DNA of 64,000 nucleotides from Salvelinus alpinus (GCF_045679555.1 NC_092091.1:19502572-19566571); one strand, 5' to 3'. Positions 24,557 to 38,520 are shown, counted from the stretch's first letter. Made by a program: numbers and translations. The notes: a model not told the origin generated them from the letters alone.

Positions 24557-24966
24557 AAAAAGTATTCTAGGCAGAGTTCCTCTGTCCAGTGTCTGTGTTC
24601 TTTTGCCCATCTTAATATTTTATTTTTATTGGCCAGTCTGAGATATGGCTTCTTCTTTGCAACTCTGCTTAGAAGGCCAGCATCCCGGAGTCGCCTCTTT
24701 ACTGTTGACATTGAGACTGGTGTTTTGCGGGTATTATGTAATGAAGCTGCCAGTTGAGGACTTGTGAGGCGTCTGTTTCTGGTTGCTGATAATGGGCCTC
24801 TGTACGCTTATGTAGATATTCCAGCTACAATAGTCATTTACAACATTAGCAATGTCTACACTGTATTTCTGATCAATTTGATGATATTTTAATGGACAAT
24901 TTTTTTCTTATTTTCTTTAAAAAACAAGGAAATGTCTAAGTGAGCCCAAACTTTTGAACAGTAGTG
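24557..24966 (-). mobile_element. Tc1-e right-terminus copy, truncated
   Basis: On the minus strand it starts at 24966 ('cactactgttcaaaagtttgg', after TA 24967-24968). It runs into transposase residues MSTVKRRLRDAGLLSRVAKKK (24711 downward) and RLANKNKILRWAKEHRHW, and breaks off at about 24557. About 22 bp of (TA)n lies directly outside its end. Confidence 0.8.
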
Positions 24967-24999
24967 TATATATATATATATATATATAGGACAAAACAC

Positions 25000-25325
25000 A
25001 CATCACGACAAGAGAGACAACACAGCACTACATAAAGAGAGACCTAACACAACAACATAGCAAGGCAGCAACACATGACAACACAACATGGAAGCAGCAC
25101 AAAACACGGTACAAACATTATTGGGCACATACAACAGCACAAAGGGAAAGAAGGTAGAGACAACAATACATCACGCAAATCAGCCACAACTGTCAGGAAA
25201 AGTGTCTATGATTGAGTCTTTGAATGAAGAGATTGAGATAAAACTGTCCAGGTTAAGCTTTTGTTGCAGCTTGTTCGCTAGTTGCAGCGAACTGAAAGAA
25301 GTAATCAAGGCACAATATAGTCAGA
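25000..25325 (-). mobile_element. LINE C-terminal/3' fragment, antisense
   Basis: On the minus strand the segment near 25260-25300 reads like the end of a LINE RT (a diverged form of the 'SAANDWNELQ' block seen at 9276-9803), followed by an A/C-rich 3' region down to 25000. The + strand 114-codon frame 25088-25432 crosses it and has no independent support. Confidence 0.5.
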
Positions 25326-25798
25326 GACATATTGATGACTGTAATAATGAGGAGATAATAATAGGCCTATCAATAATAATAATAATATCTGCTGTTATCA
25401 TTTTATTGCTCTGGTTGGTGCACCCTATTTGATTTTGCCTATAATTTAGCTGGCTGCATCCCCTCCCTATAATAATGGGCGCATTCAAGTGGATAATTGT
25501 TGTTAAGTCTGTGACCATCGTTGGTCTCCGCTTTTCAAAGTGTGTTGCATTACAGGGAAAAAAATTGTCTGACTTGCGCCTACTTGTCGACTGCATGAAC
25601 TTTACAACAACCATGTGATCAAAGGTCATGAAGTTTAGATTGCAGTTGACTTCAATTTTCTGAAGTTGATCCTCACTAGCTCTAACTTGCAGCCATCCCC
25701 TGCATTGTGGGAGGCACTATTTGTCAACCAATCATCAGTGTTTTTGTTTGACCTACGTGAAGGAACCAACTTCGCCGTAGGAGGGACGTGCAGGGATC
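25326..25798. other. No gene; probable 5' region of an ORF1-like repeat
   Basis: It contains an ATA/ATT-rich stretch near 25350-25395. From about 25700 the text leads straight into the ATG at 25799 and probably belongs to the same repeat as the next feature. Confidence 0.4.
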
Positions 25799-26234
25799 AT
25801 GGCGGAAGTGGATGCCAAGTCTGAATCGGGAACAGTGTTGAGTAAAGTTGAAGATGATGAATGTAAAATCGCAGTGTCACATTATGGAAGAAAAAGGGAA
25901 TTGTCAAAAACTGGAATGGATGATGAGTCAGATAAGTATCTGTTTCTTGTTGGGATGCGTTTTTTTAATATAAAGATGTGTATCTGAGAAGCCCGTTTGA
26001 GGTATCGAAGAAGGTGAAGCATGTATTGGGAAAAGTGGAATCAATCAGAGTAACCAGGAATGGGCTTGTTCTGGATAATTTTGTTTCTGAAGAGTATTTG
26101 GGCATTTGGAATCACAAGAATTGCAAATTCCGAAGTATTATGCTTTGAACTGTGAAGTAGAGCACCAGTTAAAGGAGTCATAGCCAGGGTGTTGATGGAG
26201 GTAGATATGGGATACTTCAAGAGAATCCAAGATG
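25799..26234 (+). pseudogene. Gag/ORF1-like fragment, N-terminal part
   Basis: Opens MAEVDAKSESGTVLSKVEDD and contains RKRELSKTGMDDESDKY and FLVGMRFF, then a frameshift to text reading SPFEVSKKVKHVLGKVESI. I recognise this as part of a repeated salmonid protein that in longer copies has zinc knuckles, though not its formal name. It is not a host gene: the frame is broken within 62 codons. A fragment matching the C-terminal end of the same kind of protein lies at 43262-43561 on the same strand, about 17 kb away, with the LINE-A nest between. Confidence 0.5.
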
Positions 26235-26319
26235 TCAGTTCTATTGGCTAACGTGCAATCATTGGAAAATAAAATTAGTGACCTACGAGCAAGATTAAAC
26301 TACCAATGGGACATTAAAA

Positions 26320-28464
26320 ATGGTAATATCTTGTCGCCGAGTCGTGGCTGAACAACGACATGAAAAACATACAGCTGGCAGTTTTACACTGTATAAGCAG
26401 GATAGAACAGCAGCCTCTGGTAAGACAAGGGGTGGTGGTCTATGTATATTTGTAAACAACAGCTTGTGGACGATATCTAAGGAAGTCTCAAGGTTTTGCT
26501 CGCCTGAGGTGGAGAATCTCATGATAAGCTGTAGACCACACTATCTACCAAGAGAGTTTTCATCTGTATTTTTCGTAGCTGTCTACATACCACCACAGAC
26601 CGATGCTAGCACTAAGACCACACTCAATCAGCAGTATACCACCATAAGCAAACAGGAAAACTCTCATCCAGAGGTGGTGCTCCTAGTGGCCGGGCACTTT
26701 AATGCAGGGAAACTTAAATCCATTTTCTACCTGCATGTTAAATGTGCAACCAGAGGGGAAAAAACTCTAGACCACCTTTACTCCACACACAGAGAAGCAT
26801 ACAAAGCTCTCCCTCGCCCTCCATTTGGCAAATCTGACCATAATTCTATGCTCCTGATAGAAGACAATATTTAAGCAGGAAGAACCAGTGACTCGGTCCA
26901 AAAATAATTGGTCAGATGAAAAAGATGCTAAGCTAAAGGACTGTTTTGCTAGCACAGACTGGAATATGTTCCGGGATTCTTCCGATGGCATTGAGGAGTA
27001 CACCACGTAAGTCAGTGGCTTCATCAATAAGTGCATCGATGACGTCGTCCCCACAGTGACCGTAAGTACATACCTCAAACAGAAGCCATGGATTACAGGC
27101 AACATCCACACTAAGCTAAAGGGTAGAGCTGCCGCTTTCAAGGAGCGGGACTCTAACCAGGAAGTTTATAAGAAATCCCACTATGCACTCCGATGAACCA
27201 TCAAACAGGGTGTCAATACAGGACTAAGATCGAATCGTACTACACCAGCACCGACTCTCGTTGGATGTGGCAGTGCTTGCAAACTATTACAGACTACAAA
27301 GGGAAGCACAGCCAAGAGCTGTCCAGTGACACGAGCCTACCAGACGGATTATCAGGATGTGTACTCGGAGCATGCGCTGACCAACTGGCAAGTGTCTTCA
27401 CTGACATTTTCAACCTCTCCCTGTCTGAGTCTGTAATACCAACATGTTTCAAGCAGACCACCATAGTCTCTGTGCCCAAGAACACTAAGGTAACCTGCAT
27501 AAAGGACTACCGACCCGTAGCACTCATGTCTGTAGCCATGAAGTGCTTTGAAAGGCTGGTCATGGCTCACATCAACACCATTATCCCAGAAACCCTAGAC
27601 CCACTCCAATTTGCATACCGCCCCAACAGATCCACAGATGATGCAATCTCTATTGCACTCCACACTGCCCTTTCCCACCTGGACAAAAGGAACACCTATG
27701 TCAGAATGCCATTCATTGACTACAGCTCTGTGTTCAAAACCATAGTGCCCTCAAAGCTCATCACTAAGCTGAGGACCCTGGGACTTAAACACCTCCCTCT
27801 GCAACTGGATCCTGGACTTCCTGACGGGCCGCCTCCAGGTGGTAAGGGTAGGTAACAACACATCCGCCACGCTGATCCTCAACACGGCGGCCTCTCAGCG
27901 GTGCGTTGTCAGTCCCCTCCTGTACTCCCTGTTCACTCATGACAGCACGGCCAGGCACGACTCCAACACCATCACTAAGTTTGCCAATGACATAACAGTG
28001 ATATGCCTGATCACCGACAATGACGAGACATCTTATAGGGAGGAGATCAGAGACCTGGTTGTGTGGTGCCAGGATAACAACCTCTGCCTCAACATGATCA
28101 AGACAAAGGAGATGATTGTGGAGTCCAGGAAAAGAGGACAGAGCATGCCCCCATTCTCATTTATGGGGCTGTAGTGGAGCAGGTTGAGAGCTTCAAGTTC
28201 CTTGGTGTCCACATCACCAACAAACTAACATGGTCCAAGCACACCAAGACAGTCATGAAGAGGGCACGACAAAACCTATTCCCCTTCGGGAGACTGAAAA
28301 GATTTGGCATGTGTCCTCAGATCCTGAAAAGGTTCTACAGCTGCACCATCGAGAGCATCCTGACTGGTTGCATCACTGCCTGGTATGGCAACTGCTAGGT
28401 CTCCGATCGCAAGACACTACAGAGGGTAGTGCGTATGGCCCAGTACATCACTGAGGCCAAGCTT
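26320..28464 (+). pseudogene. LINE-A endonuclease-RT polyprotein, broken (copy 3)
   Basis: The most complete LINE-A copy here. The AP-like endonuclease is open at 26320-26874, with KTRGGGLCIFVNNS, FVAVYIPPQTDAS, VAGHFNAGK (the family's GDFN block, D replaced by H) and FGKSDHNSMLL (SDH block). RT follows from 27193 with frameshifts at about 27800 and 28170: [30 protein letters not shown], and the catalytic motif as FANDITVI, where FADD has become FAND. Endonuclease and RT both carry lesions at active-site motifs. Confidence 0.88.
28451..28464 (+). repeat. Target-site duplication, left copy (14 bp)
   Basis: ctgaggccaagctt, identical to 42917-42930. It is followed at once by a T-rich run (28463-28494), which is the poly(A) side of an antisense LINE. 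Confidence 0.85.
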
Positions 28465-28494
28465 TTTTATTTTTATTTACATTTAATTTTTTAT

Positions 28495-30518
28495 CACTGG
28501 TCACCATAGTAGCACCCACCCACAGCACGCGATCCAGCAGGTATATTTCACTGGTCATCCCCAAAGCCAATTCCTACTTTGGCTGCCTTTCCTTCCAGTT
28601 CTCTGCTGCCAATGACTGGAACGAACTGCAAAAATCACTGAAGCTGGAGACTCATATCTCCCTCACTAATTTCAAGCACCAGCTGTCAGAGCAGCTCACA
28701 GATCATCGCACCTGTACATAGCCCATCTGTTAACTTCTTATGGCTGAAGGGGCAGTATTGAGTAGCTTGGATGAAAGGTGCCCATATCAAACGGCCTGCT
28801 CCTCAGTCATAGATCCTAATATTTGCATATTATTATTAGTATTGGATAGAAAACACTCTAAAGTTTCTAAAACTGTTTGAATTATGTCTGTGAGATTAAC
28901 AGAACTCATATTGGCAGGCAAAATCCTGAGTTGAAATCAAAACAGGAAGTCAGAAATCTGAGCCTGTATGTATTCACCAGAGTCCCTTAAGAAATCCACT
29001 TGAGTTATGAATGATGTTGCACTGCCTAGGGGTTCCACTAGATGTCAACCATCAATAGAAATTACAATGAGACTTCTATGATGTTGTGGGAGAGAATGAT
29101 AGCAGAATCAGTCAGGTGTCCATCAAGCAGCCATTTTCTGATCATGCTTTTTTTTCATGGAAGTCACCTACGTTCCATTGCTCACGCAGACAAGAACGAA
29201 TTCTCCGGTTGGAACTTTATTGAAGCTATATGTTAAAAACATCCTAATGATTGATTCAGTACTTAGTTTGAAATGTTTCTTCGACTGGTAATATCACATT
29301 TTGAAGTTTTTGTCCGATATAAAGCTGACCAGAATTAGCGTTTGGACATGTTTACCAAACGCGCTAACAATTGGACATAAATAACGGATTTTTTAGAACA
29401 AAACAAACATTTATTGTGGACCTGGGATTCCTGGTGTGCTTTCTGATGTAGATCATCAAAGGTAAGGGAATATTTATCATGTATTTTCTTGTTAATGGTG
29501 ATGCCATCTTTGCAGCTGTGGTATGTTACTTTTGAGCGCCGTCTCAGATTATAGCGTGCATTTCTTTTTCCGTAAAGTTTTTTTGAAATCTGACACAGCG
29601 GTTGCATTAAGGAGAGGTATATCTATAATTCAATGTGTATAACTTGTATTATCATCTATATTTATGATGAGTATTTCTGTTGAAACGATGGGCTATGCAA
29701 AGTCACTTGATGTTTTTGCAACTAGTGAATCTAGTCGCCTCAATGTAAACTCATATTTTTTTATATAAATAGGAATTTAATCAAACAAAACATGCATGTA
29801 TTGTGTAACATGAAGTCCTATGAGTGTCATCTGATGAAAATAATCGAAGGTTAGTAATTAATTTTATCTCTATTCTGGTTTTTGTAAAGCTATCTTTAGC
29901 TGGAAAAAATGGCTATGCTTATTGTGGTTTTGTGGTGACCTAACATAATCGTTTGTAGTGCTTTCGCTGAAAAGCCTATTTGAAATCGGACACTTTGGTG
30001 GGATTAACAACAAGATTACCTTTAAAATGATAGAAGACACATGAATGTCTGAGGAATTGTAATTATGAGATTTCTGTTTTTTAATTTGGCGCCCTGCACT
30101 TCGACTGGCTGTGGTCATATCGGTCCCGTTACCGGGACTTCAGCCATAAGAAGTTTTAATAGCCCACCCAACTACCTCATCCCCATACTGTATTTATTTA
30201 TTTTGCTCCTTTGCACCCCAGTATCTCTACCTGCACATTCATCTACACCTTCTATCACTCCAGTGTTTAATTGCTATATCGTAATTACCTCGCCACTATG
30301 GCCTATTTTATTGCCTTACCTCCCTTATCTTACCTCATTTGCACACACTGTATATAGACTTTCTCTACTGTATTATTAACTGTATGTTTGTTCATTCCAT
30401 GTGTAACTCTGTGTTATTGTTTGTGTCGAACTGCTTTGCTTTATCTTGGCCAGGTCGCAGTTGTAAATGAGAACTTGTTCTCAACTAGTTTACCTGGTTT
30501 ACGTGGTTAAATAAAGTT
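28495..30518 (+). mobile_element. LINE-C 3' fragment in the L1 tail, holding TTAA element 2
   Basis: Sense LINE-C: 'gcaggtatatttcactggtc', then SAANDWNELQKSLK-like text, split at TTAA (28730) by a 1422-bp insert, resuming 'tagcccacccaactacc' and ending 'gtggttaaataaag' at about 30518 before a long T run. Its position between two T-rich stretches suggests that it integrated into the poly(A) tail of the antisense L1. Confidence 0.78.
28734..30155 (+). mobile_element. TTAA element, copy 2 (1422 bp, non-coding)
   Basis: TTAA at 28730-28733 and 30156-30159 flanks it. The termini 'cttcttatggctgaa' and 'ttcagccataagaag' are inverted. It is collinear with copy 3 in sense: 'ggatagaaaacactctaaag', then two related ~385-bp units whose markers 'caaacatttattgtgg' (about 29405) and 'catgcatgtattgtgt' (about 29788) repeat. 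It has no coding capacity. Both sides are LINE-C text that joins cleanly across it. Confidence 0.82.
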
Positions 30519-31309
30519 TTTTTTTTTTTTTTGGGGGGGGGGGGGGGGGAGGATATTCGAAACATACAATATACTTGCAGTGAAGCCGCTCAACAACCAC
30601 ATCATACTAGTCATCCAACAGATTCCCATTCAGAGCAACACACAGAAGCATCGAGGGTCAATGCCCTGCTCAAGGGCATGTTGACCGATCTACCACCAGG
30701 CCATAAAACGTGAACCTGAACCCTCCAAGATCCCCCCACAGTTCTCCAATAGCTGTCCCTCAACCATTCGAGTCCCCTCCCACAGTCCCCCCTCCGCCAG
30801 GAAGCAAAATAAAAAATACAATTAATTCCATTCCCCAGCCCCAAGAACCCCCCAATGCACCAACAACCAAGAGAATGAACTAAAGAGAAAAAAGGAAAAG
30901 AGAAGAAAACAGCAAACAACAATGCAAAAAAAAAAAATTATAATAATAAAATGAATTTTTTAACAAAGGACATCAATGACAACTAAAACCATAACAGCAA
31001 TGTCAAATGTATATGTTTGTGTGCATGCCTGGCACTATTACATGTATGTGTGTGTTCTTGTATGTGCTTATTTGAATGAGAGTGTGTTTATATGCATGTG
31101 TACAAACACCTGAACGCCATCAGCCTCAGGCAAACCGACATTAGTTGTAAAAACACTGCCACTTAGCGTCATTCAAATGTACTTTTTATTATAGTTTATT
31201 TTGACTTTAAAAAAAAATGTTGCTTTCATCTTTTACCATCATTCTCTCTCCCACACAGCAACTCCACTCCCACTTGTCTCCAATTCCACATACCAACCCT
31301 CAGCTTCCC
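30519..31309 (-). other. L1-like 3' UTR (antisense) with poly-T/poly-G run
   Basis: Starts with about 16 T followed by about 18 G (30515-30549), then CA-rich text without a frame. It reads as the 3' UTR of the antisense L1-like element. No host gene is seen. Confidence 0.5.
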
Positions 31310-31758
31310 TCAGCCCATCCCATCTATCTCTGCTGGCCACCCACTTTGGGTTTCTACCAACACATATCTTTCAACTATGCTGTGATGTTTAACGTACAAT
31401 TTCAATTTATCTAATCGAATAGAATCCTCAGATTGCGAGTTGAAGATACATACTTTTACTAAGAGTATTAGTATATTAGTAATTGACTGACCCGGTCTCT
31501 CCAGATCTCCTAACAGTACTATTTCTAGGGCCAATTTTAGATCAATGCTATGCATTTTCAGCCATTCCTGAACCTGAGACCAGAAACAGGCTACCTGAGG
31601 GCAATACCAAAATAAATGGTCAATTGATTTTGTCACAACAAAATCTGCAGAGCTTCGATGATTTTATTTCCCAAATATTCAATATTTTGTTGGTGACAAG
31701 AATTCTATATAATAATTTTAGCTGAAAAGCACGAAGTCTTGAATCTTGCGTTGTTTTA
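31310..31758 (-). pseudogene. L1-like ORF2, C-terminal domain remnant
   Basis: Minus-strand text SIDHLFWYCPQVACFWSQV (the Cx3H-like region typical of L1 C-termini) and RAFQLKLLYRILVTNKIL. Frames are broken, and the upstream edge at 31759 is where Tc1-f inserted at TA. Confidence 0.75.
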
Positions 31759-31760
31759 TA

Positions 31761-33365
31761 CAGTGGGGCAAAAAAGTATTTAGTCAGCCACCAATTGTGC
31801 AAGTTCTCCCACTTAAAAAGACGAGAGAGGCCTGTAATTTTCATCATAGGTACACTTCAACTATGACAGACAAAATGAGAAGAAAAAAAATCGAGAAAAT
31901 CCACATTGTAGGATTTTTAATGAATTTATTTGCAAATGATGGTGGAAAATAAGTATTTGGTCAATGACAAAAGTTTATCTCAATACTTTGTTATATACCC
32001 TTTGTTGGCAATGACAGAGGTCAAACGTTTTCTGTAAGTCTTCACAAGGTTTTCACACACTGTTGCTGGTATTTTGGCCCATTCCTCCATGCAGATCTTC
32101 TCTAGAGCAGTGATGTTTTGGGGCTGTTGCTGGGCAACACGGACTTTCAACTCCCTCCAAAGATTTTCTATGGGGTTGAGATCTGGAGACTGGCTAGGCC
32201 ACTCCAGGACCTTGAAATGTTTCTTACGAAGCCACTCCTTCGTTGCCCGGGCGGTGTGTTTGGGATCATTGTCATGCTGAAAGACCCAGCCACGTTTCAT
32301 CTTCAATGCCCTTGCTAATGGAAGGAGGTTTTCACTCAAAATCTCACGATACATGGCCCCATTCATTCTTTCCTTTACACGGATCAGTCGTCCTGGTCCC
32401 TTTGCAGAAAAACAGCCCCAAAGCATGATGTTTTCACCCCCATGCTTCACAGTAGGTATGGTGTTCTTTGGATGCAACTCAGCATTCTTTGTCCTCCAAA
32501 CACGACGAGTTGAGTTTTTACCAAAAAGTTCTATTTTGGTTTCATCTGACCATATGACATTCTCTCAATCTTCTTCTGGATCATCCAAATGCTCTCTAGC
32601 AAACTTCAGACGGGCCTGGAAATGTACTGACTTAAGCAGGGGGACACGTCTGGCACTGCAGGATTTGAGTCCCTGGCGGCGTAGTGTGTTACTGATGGTA
32701 GGCTTTGTTACTTTGGTCCCAGCTCTCTGCAGGTCATTCACTAGGTCCCCCCGTGTGGTTCTGGGATTTTTGCTCACCGTTCTTGTGATAATTTTGACCC
32801 CACGGGGTGAGAACTTGTGTGGAGCCCCAGATTGAGGGAGATTATCAGTGGTCTTGTATGTCTTCCATTTCCTAATAATTGCTCCCACAGTTGATTTCTT
32901 CAAACCAAGCTGCTTACCTATTGCAGATTCAGTCTTCCCAGCCTGGTGCAGGTCTACAATTTTGTTTCTGGTGTCCTTTGACAGCTCTTTGGTCTTGGCC
33001 ATAGTGGAGTTTGGAGTGTGACTGTTTGAGGTTGTGGACAGGTGTCTTTTATACTGATAAGTTCAAACAGGTGCCATTAATACAGGTGACGAGTGGAGGA
33101 CAGAGGAGCCTCTTAAAGAAGAAGTTACAGGTCTGTGAGAGCCAGAAATCTTGCTTGTTTGTAGGTGACCAAATACTTATTTTCCACCATAATTTGCAAA
33201 TAAATTCATTAAAAATCCTACAATGTGATTTTCTGGATTTCTTTTCCTAATTTTGTCTGTCATAGTTGAAGTGTACCTATGATGAACATTACAGGCCTCT
33301 CTCATCTTTTTAAGTGGGAGAACTTGCACAATTGGTGGCTGACTAAATACTTTTTTGCCCCACTG
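31761..33365 (-). mobile_element. Tc1-f, complete, 1605 bp
   Basis: TA at 31759-31760 and 33366-33367. Both ends start 'cagtggggcaaaaaagtatt', and the first ~120 bp of the two ends differ at only two or three positions by eye. One transposase gene on minus fills the centre. It sits in the L1-like RT/C-terminal region and is a young copy. Confidence 0.92.
31980..33002 (-). pseudogene. Tc1-f transposase with one nonsense codon
   Basis: A 1023-nt frame (340 codons plus stop) from ATG at 33002, in one phase throughout: [20 protein letters not shown], paired-like helix-turn-helix, [63 protein letters not shown] and [10 protein letters not shown]. The only lesion I see is TGA at 32565-32567, where Tc1-g has TGG (Trp146). 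The DD34E triad is present downstream of it. Length equals the intact Tc1-g gene exactly. Confidence 0.9.
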
Positions 33366-33375
33366 TATATCAACT

Positions 33376-34192
33376 CATGGAATCGGTACATCAAAATTCT
33401 CTTCCCAACTATTTTTCAATCTGTATGGCACAGTTGTCAACATCCTGGTCCTCAATGATACATTACAGGGATCTAGCTTGCGGACTTAATATAAAACTTG
33501 AGTCATCGGCATACATGGACACCTTTGTTTTTAAGCCTTGGATTTCTAATCCTCTAATGTTGTTATTGGATCTGATTTTAATAGCTATCATTTCGATGGC
33601 CATAACGAATAGATATGGTGACAGTGGACACCCTTGTTTAACTCCTCTTGACAATTCAAAACTCTCTGAGAAGTAGCCGTTATTTACTATTTTACAGCTG
33701 GGGTTGCTATACATTATTTTTACCCATTTTATAAGAGAAATACCAAAATTGAAAAAATCCATGCATTTCTAAATAAAATCCAGTCTTACTTTATCAAATG
33801 CCTTTTCAAAATCCTCTATAAATACCATTCCTGGCTCCTTATATGTTTCATGATGTTCTATTATTTCTAGTTGTTGTTGTATATTATTTCCAATGTATCG
33901 TCCATGTAAAAAACCTGTCTGATCAGGATGAACAATACCTGTTAAAACCCTTTTAATTCTGAGTGCTATGCATTTTGCTAGTATTTTTGCACCACAACAT
34001 TGAAGTGTAAGGGGCCTCCAGTTTTTTAGATAGACTGGGTCTTTATATTTGCCATCTGGATCTTGTTTTAATAATAGAGAAATCAGACCTTCCTGCTGAG
34101 TACTTGACAGACTACCATTTCTATATGAGTAGTTAAAACAATCTAACAATGGAGCTTTTAGTCTATCAAAAAATACTTTATATACAGTGGGG
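33376..34192 (-). pseudogene. L1-like reverse transcriptase, broken
   Basis: Minus strand: LKNWRPLTLQCCGAKILAK, GFLHGRYIGNNIQQQLE, FIEDFEKAFDKVRLDFI (first catalytic Asp block), then a stop, then GVKQGCPLSPYLFVMAIE and MYADDSSFILS (YADD intact). The upstream edge is the TA where Tc1-g integrated (34193-34194). Confidence 0.85.
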
Positions 34193-34194
34193 AG

Positions 34195-35791
<1,597 letters not shown>

Positions 35792-35793
35792 TA

Positions 35794-36908
35794 CCTCTAC
35801 CGGTATGCCATCAAGCCCTGTGGTTTTTCCAGACTGAAAGGATTTAAAAGCCTCAAAAAGTTCTTCCTCTGTAATTTGACCTTCGCACTGATCTTTCTGT
35901 ACATTTGTTAATTTTCATTTTTTTTTATTATTTGGAAAGAAATCCTTACCATAATCTTCATTCAGTGGGAAAGGATGAGACGGAAAAGAGAACATCTGCA
36001 TAAAATAATTAGCTTCCTCTTAAAATATAATTCGGAGAATCATGGATGACTCCGTCTTCAGTAACGAGTTTCTGCAAATTCTTTTTGTTAGCGTTCCTGT
36101 ATTGGAGATTCAGGAAGAATGTTGTGTATTTTTCTCCATATTCCATCCAGTTTGCTTTATTTTTTAGATCGTTCTTGAATAAGTTCCTCAAGTTCTTTTT
36201 GTTTTCCCTCTAACTTATTTTGTATCTCTGTAGTATCATTTTTATTGCTATCTACCTGTACTATTAGTTCATGGATTTCCTTTGTTAGTCTTGTCTCTTT
36301 AGCCAGAAACTGCTTTTTTATTATTGATGAATTATTGAATTGAATGACCCCTGAAGGTATATTTAAAGGTATAAAAAACAATAAGGGGATTAGCTGAACA
36401 TATATGATACATGAAAAATTCTGTTATAAATTATTTTGTCTTAGTTAAAAATAAGTTGTCTTCCAGTAAACTTTTATTAAATTTCCAATATCCCCGTCCA
36501 CGTGGAAAATAAGAGTTATGTGAATGCCAATTAGATGATGATCCGATCGTATTCCTATTAAAACTTTTTTAACCTTTGATACAAGAGAGAAAGAGACAAG
36601 AAAGTAGTCAAGACGATTAGCTTGATTAAGTCTCCTCCATGTATATCTCACTAGGTCAGAGTTTTTTAGTCTCCATATATCCGCTATTTCTAATGTGTCC
36701 ATAATATATGTGATTTCCTTAAGGGCACGGTAATGATAGTTTGTAGGGTGATTACCTTTACAGTCCACTGAGGTACTTAACACTGTGTTATAGTCTCCTC
36801 TCTTATAGTCTCCTCTCCATAATGACTAGATCATTTGTTGCCTGTAAGTTCAATAAATTGGTATAAATGTTTTCGAAGAAGGGTGGATCATCCTGATTTG
36901 GACCATAT
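35794..36908 (-). pseudogene. L1-like endonuclease/RT-linker region, broken
   Basis: Minus strand, in order: endonuclease text MLSTSVDCKGNHPTNYHYRA, RRLNQANRLDYFLVS and SDHHLIGIHI (SDH-type motif), a coiled linker (ETRLTKEIHELIVQVDSNK), EYGEKYTTFFLN-like text, then the RT start near 35810. Frames are interrupted. At 36908 LINE-D enters; endonuclease text resumes at 42007. Confidence 0.78.
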
Positions 36909-37103
36909 GAACATTCGTAGTGTCATTCCAAAAAGTGATCAAATTCAACATCTACTCACAGACTCCAACCTTGACTTCCTCTGCCTCTCAGAGACATGGC
37001 TCCATAAAAACTCTCCATATGCTACTTTGATTGTGCCTGGCTACAATGTTTTCAGGAGAGACAGGATTGAAGGAAGAGGAGGGGGTGTGATGATTTACAT
37101 TAA
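36909..37103 (+). pseudogene. LINE-D endonuclease, N-terminal piece
   Basis: MNIRSVIPKSDQIQHLL, LDFLCLSETWLHKNSP (catalytic Glu block) and RIEGRGGGVMIYI: the start of an AP-like endonuclease, cut at TTAA 37100-37103 by TTAA element 3. The frame resumes after 38491 (RRISSLELNAP). Confidence 0.85.
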
Positions 37104-38490
37104 CTTCTTTGGGGTAGGGGGCAGTATTTTCTTGTCCGGATGAAAAGTGTGCCCAGAGTAATTGCCTGCTACTCAGGCCCAGATGCTAGGATATGCATAT
37201 TATTAGTAGATTTGGATAGAAAACACTCTGAAGTTTCTAAAACTGTTTGAATGATGTCTGTGAGTATAACAGAACTCATATGGCAGGCAAAAACCTCAGG
37301 AAGTGGGAAATCTGAGGTTTTTAGTTTTTCAACTCTTTGCTTATCCAAGATACAGTGGAAATGGGTCATGTTGCACTTCCTAAGGCTTCCACTAGATGTC
37401 AACAGTCTTTAGAACCTTGTTTGATGCTTCTACTGTGAAGTGGGGCCGAATGAGAGGGGATTGAGTAAGGTCTGCCATGAGCTGAACATGCGCTGACCAT
37501 GCACGTTCACATGAGAGCGAGCTCTGTTCCATCGCATTTCTGAAGACAAAGGAATGCTCCGGTTGGAACATTATTGAAGATTTATGTTAAATACATCCTA
37601 AAGATTGATTCTATACCTAGTTTGACATGTTTCTACGGACTGTAATATGACTTTTCGTCTGAACTTTTGCCTGGACCTGCCCACGCGTCGTGAGTTTAGA
37701 TTGTGTACTGAACGTGCGAACAACAAGGAGGAATTTGGACATAAATGATGGACATTATCGAACAAAACAAACATTTATTGTGGAACTGGGATTCCTGGGA
37801 GTGCATTCTGATGAAGATCATCAAAGGTAAGTGAATATTTATAATGCTATTTCTGACTTCTGTTGACTCCAACATGGCCGATATGTCTTTGGGTTGATTT
37901 GTCGTCTGAGCGCCGTACTCAGATTATTGCATGGTTTGCTTTTTCCGTAAAGTTTTTTTGAAATCTGACACAGCGGTTGCATTAAGGGGAAGTGGATCTA
38001 AAATTCCATGTGTAACACTTGTATTTTCATCAACATTTATGATGACTATTTCTGTAAATTGATGTGGCTCTCTGCAAAATCACCGGATGTTTTGGAACTA
38101 CTGAACATAATGCGCCAATGTAAACTCATATTTTTGGATATAAATATGAACTTTACCGAACAAAACATACATGTATTGTGTAACATAAAGTCCTATGAGT
38201 GTCATCTGATGAAGATCATCAAAGGTTAGTGATTCATTTTATCTATATTTCTGCTTTTTGTGACTCCTCTCTTTGGCTGGAAAAATGGCTGTGTTTTTCT
38301 GTGACTTGGCTCTGACCTAACATAATCGTTTGGTTTGCTTTCGTCGTAAAGCCTTTTTGAAATCAGACACTGTGGCTGGATTTACAACAAGTGTATCTTT
38401 AAAATGCTGTAAAATACATGTATGTTTGAGGAATTTTGGGACTGGCTGTTGACGAGGTGAGACGCTACCGTCCCACATACCCTAGAGAGG
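37104..38490 (+). mobile_element. TTAA element, copy 3 (1387 bp, non-coding)
   Basis: TTAA at 37100-37103 and 38491-38494. Ends 'cttctttggggtaggggg' and 'cccacataccctagagagg' form a loose inverted repeat. Two tandem units of about 396 bp are marked by 'gaacaaaaca' (37760 and 38158) and by 'gatgaagatcatcaaaggt' (about 37811 and 38208). It sits in the LINE-D endonuclease, whose text joins across it. Only short chance frames are present. Confidence 0.82.
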
Positions 38491-38520
38491 TTAAAGTGCA
38501 GAGGATAAGTTCATTAGAGT

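Noticed and set aside
25088..25432. 114-aa membrane-like protein
   Set aside because: Its first two thirds lie over an antisense LINE fragment and the hydrophobic end is an ATA/ATT-rich stretch. No family resemblance.
38008..38229. 73-aa frame inside TTAA element 3
   Set aside because: The matching part of copies 1 and 2 does not keep the frame, so it is chance.
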